Positions 1 through 8,454 of a stretch of DNA of 64,000 nt are shown here, piece after piece. A model generated the notes under the pieces. The model had not been told where the DNA came from. It saw only the letters and a list, made by a program, of their open reading frames with translations, and ran no database searches. The stretch's first letter is position 1; each line of letters starts with the position of its first letter. Source of the stretch: JACRCT01 sp036504155 (GTDB taxonomy: Bacteria > Myxococcota > Myxococcia > Myxococcales > UBA5297); assembly GCA_036504155.1 (NCBI GenBank), contig DASXVQ010000102.1, forward strand, positions 8,647 to 72,646, written 5' to 3'. Position numbers and translations under genes: made by a program.

Positions 1-2693
1 GGCCGTTCGTCTTCGACCTGCGCAGCGAGGCCAACGGCCTGATGCGCTGGGCGGGGTTGTGGGGCGACCGCGGCCCGGAGAAGCGCTTCGGGCTGTGGGC
101 CCACCCGCTGGCGCTGGCGATCTACGGCGTGCTCGGGACCGCGTCGCTGGCGGCGGTGGTCGGCCACCTCCCGCCGGCGCTGTGGGTCGCCGCAGCGCTC
201 ATCACCAAGGGCTTCCGCGACGCCGCCAAGCACGCGACGGAGCCGCCGCCGGAACAAGAGAAGAAGGACGAAGGCCAGGACGGCCAGGACGGAAAGGCCA
301 AGCCTTCCGGGCCTGCGGTGAGCGACAAGATCGAGGACGACGCCGCGCGGATGCTCGAGGCCACTCCCTTCGTCGCCTTCGCGCAGGACCGCGCGGCGGC
401 CGCCTGCGAGAAGCCCAAGGTTCCCAGCGCGGAGCTGTTCGAGCAGATCCTGGCGGCGCTGGGCGTCAGTGGCTTGTACCGGCACCAGGCCAAGGCCGTG
501 GAGTCGTACTTCGCCGGCGAGCACGTGGCGCTGTTCACCCCGCCCTCGAGCGGGCGCAAGGTGGTGCGCGACGCGCTGGCCATGCACGCGGTGCTCGCCC
601 AGGGCGCCTCGGTCCTCTACCTGTGCCGCGACACCGCCGAGGCCGAGCGCTCGCACGCCCTGTTCCGCGCGCGCTCCGAGAACGCGCACTGGCGCTGGAA
701 CGTGCCGTCCCTGGTGCTCTCCGGCCGGGAGCAGCTCGACCTCGACCGCGTCCAGCCGTCGATCGTCTTCGCGAGCTTCGCCGACGTGCACCAGAAGCTC
801 CTCGGCGACTGCGGCCGGTACCGCTTCTTCCTGCGCTCGCTGGGGCTGGTGGCGGTGACCGGCGTCGAGTCCTACCAGGGGCCCTCGGCCGACCACCTGG
901 CGTACCTGCTCTCGCGGCTGCGGCGGGTCTCGCGCGAGGCCGCGGGGCCGGCGGCGCTGGTGGCCGCCAAGGGCCGCTCCGTCCCGAGCTCGTCGCGGGG
1001 CCCGCGGCTGCTCCTGCTCGCCGACCCGGTCTCGCCGGACGTCGCCAAGCTCGCCGAGCGCGTCGCGGCGCAGCGCGTGACGCTGGTGGGCGAGGAGCTG
1101 GACGGCGCTCCGCTGGCGCCGATGCGTCACGTCTGGCTGACCCGCGCCGACGGTTCGCCGCCTCCGGTCGAGGAAGCCGCCGCGGCGCTCGAGCGGCTCG
1201 GCGTGCCGTGGATCGCGCTGGGGCTCGAGGAGCAGCTGGGCCACGCCTCCGAGAAGCGGAAGGTGGAGCCGCGCAAGGCCCAGGCGGTGCTGGTGCGCGC
1301 CGACGCCGCCTCGGTCGCGCAGTTGCCGCTGATGCTGCGGCACGTGGGCTGCGAGGCGAAGACCGAGGCCCCGGTCGTGGCCTTCTGGATGGGGATGCCG
1401 GACCCGCTCTCGCGCCTCTTGCCGGGCGCCAAGGGCTCCGGCCTCGCCGATAGGCTGCTCGCCCCGCGGCTGGTGGTCGGGGGCGGCAGCGAGCAGGTCG
1501 CGCGCGATCACGCCCGCTGCGCGGTGGTCGAGGTGGAGTGGCCCGCCGACGAGCTGGACGCGGCCTTCGGCTCGCCCGCGGTCAAGGCGGCGCTCGACTC
1601 CCTGCCGACCGTCGCCCGAGTCGAGCGCTGCGAGGTCGACCCCGACGCCGGCGAGGTGCACCGCCGCGATTTCGTCCGCGCCCGGCGCGCGCAGCCCCAC
1701 GGCGAGCTGACCCCGGGCATGGTGGGCAAGGCGCTGGCCATCGAGGACCGCGCGACGGGATCGCCGGTGGCCTTCGTTCCGGCGGACCGGGCGCTGGCCG
1801 CGGCGTTCCCGGAGCGCATCCTCCACCGCGACGGGCGCCGCTACCGGGTGCTGCCCATCGCCGACCAGGAGCGCCGCGACCGGGGCGTCCTCTGGGCCGA
1901 GCTGGAGACGCGCGAGGTCTTCGCGGTCCCGGTCAAGCGCGTGGAGCTGGAGATGCTCCCCGACCGGCGGCGGGTGCAGACCGACTCGAGGACCATGGAC
2001 GGAGCCCCCGGCCTCCGTGCCGGTGGGGAGCGCCGAGCTGCCGCTCGGAGGGCGCTCGCCGGGCGCGAGTTCTCGCTGACCTGGCCGCGGGTGCGGATCC
2101 GGGAGCGCATCGAGGGCTTCCGCAACGTCCAGCGCGGGGCGGTGACCGACGCCGCGCTCTACCCGGAGATCATCGACGGGGTGCACGAGGGCCGCGCCGC
2201 GGTGCTCGCCTTTCCGGCGCAGGCGGGCTGGAACGTGCCTGCGTCGGCCCTGCACGCCATCGTCCATCTCTTTCGGGTCTGCCTGCCGGCCGTGCTGCAG
2301 GCGGGTCCGGACGACCTGGACGTGATGGACCTGAGCTACGGCGGCGACCCGGCGATCGCGCTGGTGGACCTGCACCCCGGCGGCGGCGGCTACGCCGAGT
2401 CGGTGACGCTGGAGTCGGTGCGCGCGCTGGCCGCACTCTCGTTGGCGGTCGTCCGAGGCTGCTCGTGCCGCAAGGTCGGCGGGTGCCCGACGTGCGTGCA
2501 GATCCCCGAGTGCCACAGCGGCTTCGGCGACCTGGGCGAGCGCACTCCGTCGCGCAAGGAAGCCGAGCGCGTGTTGTGCGAGCTCATCGACCCGGCGCTG
2601 CTCAAGGCCGGCGACGCGGTGAAGTACGTCGACGAAGGCGAAGGCGGCGGCGCCCGGGACGGAGCGCTTCAGTCCCAAGGCTCCAAGTCCTAG
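1..2693 (+). CDS. Membrane-anchored DEAD/DEAH-helicase-like protein with DUF1998-type Cys cluster, 5' partial
   Basis: The reading frame is open to the left edge, so the true start may lie outside the window; the first in-window ATG is at 42 and residues are numbered from it. Two hydrophobic stretches (about 20-40 and 43-57) suggest a membrane anchor, followed by a charged linker. Residues from about 145 align by eye with the RecA1 domain of MrfA/YprA-type helicases (LYRHQAKAV Q-motif-like segment). However, the Walker A position reads TPPSSGRK (166-173) instead of a GKT/GKS loop, and the DEAH position reads VTGVESY (around T273). The C-terminus has the DUF1998-like cysteines C807, C809, C815, C818 and C824. 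Family membership is inferred from this pattern. The sequence suggests a scaffold or nucleic-acid-binding pseudo-helicase rather than an ATPase. Its partners would lie upstream of the window. Confidence 0.75.
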   Translation, partial: PFVFDLRSEANGLMRWAGLWGDRGPEKRFGLWAHPLALAIYGVLGTASLAAVVGHLPPALWVAAALITKGFRDAAKHATEPPPEQEKKDEGQDGQDGKAKPSGPAVSDKIEDDAARMLEATPFVAFAQDRAAAACEKPKVPSAELFEQILAALGVSGLYRHQAKAVESYFAGEHVALFTPPSSGRKVVRDALAMHAVLAQGASVLYLCRDTAEAERSHALFRARSENAHWRWNVPSLVLSGREQLDLDRVQPSIVFASFADVHQKLLGDCGRYRFFLRSLGLVAVTGVESYQGPSADHLAYLLSRLRRVSREAAGPAALVAAKGRSVPSSSRGPRLLLLADPVSPDVAKLAERVAAQRVTLVGEELDGAPLAPMRHVWLTRADGSPPPVEEAAAALERLGVPWIALGLEEQLGHASEKRKVEPRKAQAVLVRADAASVAQLPLMLRHVGCEAKTEAPVVAFWMGMPDPLSRLLPGAKGSGLADRLLAPRLVVGGGSEQVARDHARCAVVEVEWPADELDAAFGSPAVKAALDSLPTVARVERCEVDPDAGEVHRRDFVRARRAQPHGELTPGMVGKALAIEDRATGSPVAFVPADRALAAAFPERILHRDGRRYRVLPIADQERRDRGVLWAELETREVFAVPVKRVELEMLPDRRRVQTDSRTMDGAPGLRAGGERRAAARRALAGREFSLTWPRVRIRERIEGFRNVQRGAVTDAALYPEIIDGVHEGRAAVLAFPAQAGWNVPASALHAIVHLFRVCLPAVLQAGPDDLDVMDLSYGGDPAIALVDLHPGGGGYAESVTLESVRALAALSLAVVRGCSCRKVGGCPTCVQIPECHSGFGDLGERTPSRKEAERVLCELIDPALLKAGDAVKYVDEGEGGGARDGALQSQGSKS

Positions 2694-2836
2694 GTCGCCC
2701 GCCCCCGCCGCTCCTCACGCTCGAGCCTCCGGCGGGGCCACGGCTCGTCCGGCTGTCGCCCAGCCGCGCGAGGCGCACCGCGGCACCGGTCGCCTCCTAG
2801 GCGCGGGTCTTACCTTGGGTCGAAGGCGCCTGCGCC

Positions 2837-5800
2837 ATGAGCCCCGTCGTCCGAATCGGCCTGCTGCACTCCTTGACCGGCACGATGGCCCTCAGCGAGG
2901 GCCCGCTGCTCGACATCGAGCGCATCGCCCTGGACGAGATCAACTCGGGGGGCGGAGTGCTCGGCCGGCGCGTCGAGCCGATGGTGGCCGACGGCGCGTC
3001 CGAGCCGGACGTCTTCGCGCGCAAGGCCGCAGAGCTCCTCGCGGCGGGGGCCGAGGCGCTCTTCGGCTGCTGGACCTCGTCGAGCCGCAAGGCGGTCAAG
3101 CCGGTGGTCGAGCAGGCGGGAGTGCTGCTCTTCTACCCGGTGCAGTACGAGGGCCTGGAGGAGTCGGGGTGCATCGTCTACACCGGGGCCTGCCTCAACC
3201 AGCAGATCACGCCCGCGGTCCAGTGGGCCCTCTCCCGCTTCGCGCCGCGCCTGTTCCTGGTGGGCTCGGACTACGTCTTCCCGCGGGTCGCCCACCAGCT
3301 GGTGGGCTCGCTGGCGCGCGCCGCCGGGGCGACGGTCGCCGGCGAGCGCTACCTGCCGCTCGGCGAGCAGGACTTCGACGAGACCGTCGACGAGATCCGC
3401 CGCGCCGGCCCCCTGTTCGTCTTCAACACCCTCAACGGGGACAGCAACCTGGGCTTCTTCCGCCGCCTGCGCTCCGCCGGGCTCTCCCCGGCGCTCGTCC
3501 CCGTCCTCTCGGTGAGCGCGGCCGAGCCCGAGCTGCAGGGGGCAGCCGAGGCGGCTGCCGGGCACTTCGCCTGCTGGAGCTACTTCCAGAGCCTGGACGA
3601 CCCCCAGAACCGCCGGCTGCTCTCCGCCCTGCATTCCCGGTACGGGCCGGACCGCGTGTGCTCGGCCACCATGGTCGCGGCCTGGGCGCAGCTCTTCCTG
3701 TGGAAGCGGGCGGTGGAGGCGGCGGGCTCGTTCGACGCCGCCCGGGTCGTCTCCCACCTGCCGGGCTGCGAGGTCGACACGCCGGCCGGGAGGATGGTCG
3801 CCTTCGCCAACCACCACGTGTCGATGCGCGCCCGCGTGGGCGAGCTTCGCGCGGACGGGCAGTTCTCGGTCGTCTGGGAGAGCCCCGGCCCCATCGCCCC
3901 GCTGCCGTGGCTGGGGGTCGAGACGAGCGGCCTGCCGCACCGGGAGCTCATCCAGGACGCGATGGCCTCCTACCCCGAGACGCTGCACCGGGACTGGACC
4001 CTGCAGAGGTGGCTCGAGCGGCGGGTCCGGGAGCGCACGGCGGAGCTGGAGGACGCCAACCACCGCCTGCGGGCGGCCCGGGACTTCTCCGACCAGCTGA
4101 TCGAGACCGCCAACGCCATCGTGGTCCGGCTCGACGGCGCGGGGCGGGTGGTCGCGTTCAATCGGGCGGCCGAGCGGGTCACCGGCTACCGCCGGGCCGA
4201 GGTCTTGGGGCGCAGCTGGTTCGAGACCCTGGCGCCGCGGGAGCGCTCCCCGGGCGCCTGGGAGCTGTTCCAGCGCCTCGAGGCGGGAGGCGCGCCGGAA
4301 TCGATGGAGGACCGGCTGGTCACCCGGTCCGGCGAGGAGCGGCTGATCGCCTGGGAGTCGGGCGCGGTCCGCGAGGCCGGCCGCCTGGTGGGCACCATCT
4401 CCTTCGGCCTGGACATCACCGAGCGCCGGCATTCCGAGGAGGCGCTGCGCGAGTCGCGGGAGAAGCTCTCGAAGATCTTCAGCGGCGCCCCCGAGGCCAT
4501 CGCCCTCTTCCGCGTCGTCGACCGGGTCCTCGTCGACCTCAACCCGGCCTTCGAGGAGTTCACCGGTTGGACCCGCGCCCAGGCCCTGGGCCGCACGGGC
4601 CTGCAGCTGAACCTGTGGGCCGACCACCGGCGACAGCAGGAGGTCGTGGACCGGACCCTGCGCACGGGCGAGAGCCGCGGGGCGGAGGCCACCATCGTGC
4701 GCAGGGACGGCGCCGTGCGGGAGGCGCTCATCTCCACCCGCCTGCTCGACCTGGGAGGCGAGCGCCACATGCTCTGGCTGGTCCAGGACATCACCGAGCG
4801 CAAGAGGATGGAGGAGGCGCTCAGGGAGGCGAGCCGGCGCAAGGACGAGTTCCTCTCCATGCTCAGCCACGAGCTGCGCAACCCGCTGGCCCCCATCCGC
4901 AACGCCACGCACCTGCTGCGCCTGCTGCTGCCCGCCGAGCCCAGGGTGCAGCGCGCCCGCGAGATCATCGAGCGCCAGCTGGGCCAGCTGACCCGGCTGC
5001 TCGACGACCTGCTGGACACGGCGCGCATCACCCGCGGCACCTTCGAGCTGCACCGCGAGCGGGTCGACCTGCGCGAGAGCGCCGACCTGGCGGTGGAGGG
5101 CGTCCGGCCGCTGCTCGAGGGCCGCGAGGGCGACCTGGTCTACCTCAGGCCCGACGCGCCGCTGTGGGTGGACGGCGACCGCGCGCGCCTGACGCAGGTG
5201 CTGGGCAACCTGCTCAACAACTCCGCGAAGTACAGCCGCGCCGGCCAGCGGATCGAGCTGGCCCTGGGCGCGCAGGCGGGCCCGCCGGCGGCGGTCGCCT
5301 GGGCGGTGGTGCGCGACGAGGGCCAAGGCATCGACCCGGACCTGCTGCCCCATGTCTTCGAGCTGTTCGTGCAGGGCGACCGATCGCTGGCGCGCACCCG
5401 CGGCGGGCTGGGCATCGGGCTGACGCTGGCCCACCGGCTCACCGAGATGCACGGCGGGCGGATCGGCGCGCGCAGCGAGGGGCCGGGCCGGGGCAGCGAG
5501 TTCACGGTGACCCTCCCGCTGGCCGCGCCGGCCGCGCGGGACGCTCCGGCCGCCGCCGAGGGACCCCGCGCCGGCGGCGAGAGGGCCCTGCGCGTCCTGG
5601 TCGTCGACGACAACGCCGACGAGGCCGAAAGCCTGGCCGAGGTGGTGCGGCTGCAGGGCCACCAGGCTCAGACCGCGACCGACGGCCCGCGCGCGCTCGT
5701 GGCCGCGCGGGCCTTCCACCCCGAGCTGGTCCTGCTCGACATCGGGTTGCCCAACATGGACGGCTACGAGGTCGCACGGCGGATGCGCGCCGGACCCGGC

Positions 5801-5977
5801 CGCGCGCCGCGGCTGGTGGCGGTGACCGGCTACGGCCGCGAGGAGGACCGCCTGCGGGCGCGCGCGGCGGGCTTCGAGGAGCACCTGACCAAGCCGGTGG
5901 AGCCCTCGGCGCTGCAGCGCGCGCTAGAGCGGTCCCGCGCGCCCCCGGCGGCGGTTCAGGTCGAGTCTCGCCGCTGA
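2837..5977 (+). CDS. Hybrid sensor histidine kinase with UrtA/AmiC-like ligand-binding domain, two PAS domains and receiver
   Basis: 1,046 residues. Residues 5 to about 390 resemble the type-I periplasmic-binding fold of urea/short-chain-amide binders (UrtA, FmdD, AmiC); IGLLHSLTGTMALSE and FYPVQYEG are typical segments. There is no signal peptide and no membrane segment, so the sensor should be cytosolic, as AmiC is. A helical connector leads to PAS domains at about 415-535 and 542-655. The HisKA box has the phospho-acceptor H678 in SHELRNPL. The ATPase domain has an N box (NLLNNSAKYS, about 795) and glycine boxes DEGQGID and GGLGIGL. A C-terminal receiver (917-1040) carries D968 in LLDIGLPNMDGYE. 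The domain order is unambiguous; the ligand (amide, urea or branched amino acid) is a family-based guess. No cognate output regulator lies next to it. Confidence 0.92.
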   Translation: MSPVVRIGLLHSLTGTMALSEGPLLDIERIALDEINSGGGVLGRRVEPMVADGASEPDVFARKAAELLAAGAEALFGCWTSSSRKAVKPVVEQAGVLLFYPVQYEGLEESGCIVYTGACLNQQITPAVQWALSRFAPRLFLVGSDYVFPRVAHQLVGSLARAAGATVAGERYLPLGEQDFDETVDEIRRAGPLFVFNTLNGDSNLGFFRRLRSAGLSPALVPVLSVSAAEPELQGAAEAAAGHFACWSYFQSLDDPQNRRLLSALHSRYGPDRVCSATMVAAWAQLFLWKRAVEAAGSFDAARVVSHLPGCEVDTPAGRMVAFANHHVSMRARVGELRADGQFSVVWESPGPIAPLPWLGVETSGLPHRELIQDAMASYPETLHRDWTLQRWLERRVRERTAELEDANHRLRAARDFSDQLIETANAIVVRLDGAGRVVAFNRAAERVTGYRRAEVLGRSWFETLAPRERSPGAWELFQRLEAGGAPESMEDRLVTRSGEERLIAWESGAVREAGRLVGTISFGLDITERRHSEEALRESREKLSKIFSGAPEAIALFRVVDRVLVDLNPAFEEFTGWTRAQALGRTGLQLNLWADHRRQQEVVDRTLRTGESRGAEATIVRRDGAVREALISTRLLDLGGERHMLWLVQDITERKRMEEALREASRRKDEFLSMLSHELRNPLAPIRNATHLLRLLLPAEPRVQRAREIIERQLGQLTRLLDDLLDTARITRGTFELHRERVDLRESADLAVEGVRPLLEGREGDLVYLRPDAPLWVDGDRARLTQVLGNLLNNSAKYSRAGQRIELALGAQAGPPAAVAWAVVRDEGQGIDPDLLPHVFELFVQGDRSLARTRGGLGIGLTLAHRLTEMHGGRIGARSEGPGRGSEFTVTLPLAAPAARDAPAAAEGPRAGGERALRVLVVDDNADEAESLAEVVRLQGHQAQTATDGPRALVAARAFHPELVLLDIGLPNMDGYEVARRMRAGPGRAPRLVAVTGYGREEDRLRARAAGFEEHLTKPVEPSALQRALERSRAPPAAVQVESRR

Positions 5978-6056
5978 CACGGGTCCCGCCCCGCCGGCGT
6001 GGCCGCTGGCGTCGAAGCCGCTCGTCCCCGGCGGGCTGGCCGGAAAAGGCCGGCGG

Positions 6057-6548
6057 CTACTCCACGTCGCGCACGATGAGCGTGTTGGTGCGGTGATCGA
6101 CGATGACCGTGCCGCGCTCGGTCAGCGTGGTCTTGACGATGGCGGCCAGGTCCTCGGCCTTGGCGTAGTTCACCGGGACCAGGCGGGTCTTGAGCGGCTT
6201 GCTGAGCTTCTCGGCGTTGGCCATGCGCAGCGCCAGCTCCTTCTCCTCGGCGAGCTTCCGCATCGGCGCGATGCGGACGATCGTCCCGGTGCGCTCCTGG
6301 CCCAGGTCCTTCGAGCGCAGGATGGCCGTCAGGGCGTCCTCCCACGGCACGTTGCGCAGCTTCAGGGTGACCTTGCCGGAGACCTGGTCGTCGACCACGA
6401 AGTTCAGCCGGCTGGCCTCGGCAACGATGCGGATGGCGTGGTGGATGTCGGCGTTGTTGAGCTCGACGCTGAGGAGCTTGCCGGCCCGCGCCGGGCTCGG
6501 GAAGGCGGCAAGCAGCAGCGCGACTGCCAAGACGAAGGACGCTCGCAT
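6057..6548 (-). CDS. Short secreted protein made of secretin N0/N1-like domains (PilQ-like, no barrel)
   Basis: 163 residues from the ATG at 6548, chosen because it follows GGAGGG at a good distance and opens a clear signal peptide (MRASFVLAVALLLAAF, cleavage near ARA-G). The mature part begins GKLLSVELNNADIHHAIRI, typical of the N0/STN domain of PilQ and other secretins, then a second short domain ends in RTNTLIVRDVE, which matches the end of the first N1/NolW-like repeat. A normal PilQ continues for several hundred residues into the outer-membrane barrel; here the frame stops and only 79 bases separate it from the converging kinase gene. It is either a stand-alone periplasmic accessory to a secretin or a truncated copy. 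The intact signal peptide and RBS favour a functional gene. Confidence 0.8.
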   Translation of the reverse strand: MRASFVLAVALLLAAFPSPARAGKLLSVELNNADIHHAIRIVAEASRLNFVVDDQVSGKVTLKLRNVPWEDALTAILRSKDLGQERTGTIVRIAPMRKLAEEKELALRMANAEKLSKPLKTRLVPVNYAKAEDLAAIVKTTLTERGTVIVDHRTNTLIVRDVE

Positions 6549-6656
6549 GGGACCCTCCGCAACAGGCTGGTGGCACGGACAGGGAACAAGGGTAACGCCG
6601 GGCACACTGTAGGTGACAAGGAGCCAGGGCCAAGCGTGCCTGTTTGCAGAGAAAAA

Positions 6657-7580
6657 CTACCCGCGGTGGAACAGGGCCCTGAAGACGTAGCCGGCGACGG
6701 TGGGGTTCTCCTTGAAGCGCCGGGTCGAGTAGCCGTACCAGTGGGCGCCGAAGGGAACGTAGACGCGCAGCTTGTGGCCCTCTCCGATGAGGCGGCGGCG
6801 AAGCTCGGGCAGCACGCCGAGCAGCATCTGGAACTCGTAGCGGTCGGGGGGAATCCCCAGCTCCTTGACGATCTCCAGGGAGCCGCGCACGAGGGCGTCG
6901 TCGTGGGTGGCGATGCCCACGTAGCTGCCGCGCTCGAACATCCGCCGCAGCAGGCGCAGGAAGCTCGCGCGGATCTCCTCCGGGCCCTGGAAGGCGATCT
7001 CCGGGGACTCGCGGTAGATGCCCTTGACGATGCGGTAGTTGGTCGCGGGCGGCAGCGAGCGGACGTCGGCCTCGGTGCGCTTGAGGTAGGCCTGCAGCAC
7101 GAGGCCGGTCCTGGGGAATTCGCGGTGGAGGTCCCGGAAGAGCTCGATCGTCGGGGTGGTGCAGGTCGAGTCCTCCATGTCGACGCGCACGAAGATGCCC
7201 AGCCGGTCGGCGGCCTCGAGGATGGCGTGGACGTTCTCGCGGCAGAACGCCGGATCGATCGTCGTCCCTTGGCCGGGCGGGCCGACCTTCAGGCCCAGCG
7301 AGGTGAGCTTGATCGACAGGTGGGAGTCGATCTTCTCGCGGGCGATGGCCTCCAGCGTCCGAACGCTCTCGTCCCGCTGGGCGATCGCCTGCTCCTTGGC
7401 GACCACGTCTTCGCCCAGCACGTCGAGCGTGGCGCAGGCCCCCTCGGCCTGGAGCGCTCGGACGGTCCTGACCGCGTCGTCGAGGGTCTCGCCCGCGATG
7501 TAGCGGGAGGCCAGGCGGCGGACGATGGGCAGGGGGACCAGCGGCAGGGAGGTGACGACGAGCTTGTTGAGCAGTTCCAT
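6657..7580 (-). CDS. Proline dehydrogenase (monofunctional PRODH)
   Basis: 307 residues, the usual size of single-domain bacterial PRODH. It oxidises L-proline to pyrroline-5-carboxylate using FAD, at the membrane face, passing electrons to quinone. Conserved PRODH motifs are visible: VRVDMEDS, YRIVKGIYRE, GIATHDD, YEFQMLLGV and the C-terminal RVYVPFG-WY-Y-RR-ENP signature that binds substrate and flavin. There is no fused P5C dehydrogenase domain and none is encoded nearby, so the second step of proline breakdown must be elsewhere. It is transcribed divergently from the hypothetical gene at 7668 and toward the secretin-like gene. Confidence 0.93.
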   Translation of the reverse strand: MELLNKLVVTSLPLVPLPIVRRLASRYIAGETLDDAVRTVRALQAEGACATLDVLGEDVVAKEQAIAQRDESVRTLEAIAREKIDSHLSIKLTSLGLKVGPPGQGTTIDPAFCRENVHAILEAADRLGIFVRVDMEDSTCTTPTIELFRDLHREFPRTGLVLQAYLKRTEADVRSLPPATNYRIVKGIYRESPEIAFQGPEEIRASFLRLLRRMFERGSYVGIATHDDALVRGSLEIVKELGIPPDRYEFQMLLGVLPELRRRLIGEGHKLRVYVPFGAHWYGYSTRRFKENPTVAGYVFRALFHRG

Positions 7581-7667
7581 GGCCGGCGGGTTGATTAACG
7601 CCGAGGCGCGCGCCGCACCACCGGCGGTAGGATGCGCCCGTTCGCATCATCCAGAGCGAGACTACCG

Positions 7668-8453
7668 ATGCCCAAGCGCAGTGACAGGGGAAGCAGGGCC
7701 GGCCGGACGGCCGGGGATTCCAGGGCGCCGCTCGGCCGCGTCTACGAGGGCGAGGCCGTACTGCAGAAGCTGCTCTCGGCGTCCGGCGCCTCGGTGAAGG
7801 TGGCCGAGGTCGTGGAGCTCTTCAAGAGCGCCCAGGTCGGCAAGGTGGGGCCCGACGAGGCGTTTCCGGACCTGTTCGACGACGAGCCCAAGTTCGCTTC
7901 GACCAGGGACGCCCGCCGCCTCTACGACAACCTGTTCGGACTGTGGGACCGGGTCGCCGCCGGCGGGCCTATCGAGCCCAAGGGCCGGCCGGAGGCCAGG
8001 GCGCGCGAGGGCGCGCCCGCGCCGGAGCCGATGGCCTCGCCGCTGTCGACCGAGTTCGTCGAGGCCGCCTGGAAGCACCTGGTGGACCTGCCGCCCAAGG
8101 ACACCGAGCGCTGGCTGCACAAGTGGGTGAACACCCAGCCGGAGCTGACCGAGGCGCTGCAGCTGGAGGTCGGCGACGACTTGGCGGTGGGCGACGCCGC
8201 GGACACGGTGACCTTCGAGGTCTGGGCCATGATGGAGCTCGCCCAGAAGACGCGCATCCGCCCGGTGCTGATGAAGGAGTTCCGCGCCCAGCTGGACTCC
8301 AGGGACGCGCCGGAGCCTGCGCTCGACCAGTACATCGACGACGCGCTCGAGGAGGCGGGGCTCGACGAAGAGCAGCCGCTCACGGACGAGCAGGCCGCCA
8401 AGGTGGCCCGGGTGGCGCGGGCCGCGGCGCGGGCGCTGGCCAAGGCGAGGTGA
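7668..8453 (+). CDS. Conserved-looking hypothetical protein
   Basis: 261 residues from ATG 7668, preferred over the in-frame ATG at 7632 because a purine-rich GAGCGAG lies just upstream. The protein is soluble and acidic, with a basic N-terminus (PKRSDRGSRAGR), a low-complexity Ala/Pro/Glu linker around 110-125 and a mainly helical C-terminal half rich in Glu, Asp and Leu. No signal peptide, membrane segment or catalytic motif is recognised. Its TGA is followed after one base by the start of a membrane protein gene, so the two are almost certainly co-transcribed. Function unknown. Confidence 0.7.
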   Translation: MPKRSDRGSRAGRTAGDSRAPLGRVYEGEAVLQKLLSASGASVKVAEVVELFKSAQVGKVGPDEAFPDLFDDEPKFASTRDARRLYDNLFGLWDRVAAGGPIEPKGRPEARAREGAPAPEPMASPLSTEFVEAAWKHLVDLPPKDTERWLHKWVNTQPELTEALQLEVGDDLAVGDAADTVTFEVWAMMELAQKTRIRPVLMKEFRAQLDSRDAPEPALDQYIDDALEEAGLDEEQPLTDEQAAKVARVARAAARALAKAR

Positions 8454-8454
8454 C

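Noticed and set aside
1..2693. A DISARM-like defence island
   Set aside because: Only the DUF1998-type protein is visible; no methylase, DrmA or phospholipase-D gene accompanies it in this window.
2810..5884. A 1,024-codon minus-strand open frame opposite the hybrid kinase
   Set aside because: The kinase frame carries all catalytic motifs in order; the antisense frame is low-complexity Arg/Ala/Gly/Pro/Gln sequence typical of shadow frames in high-GC DNA.
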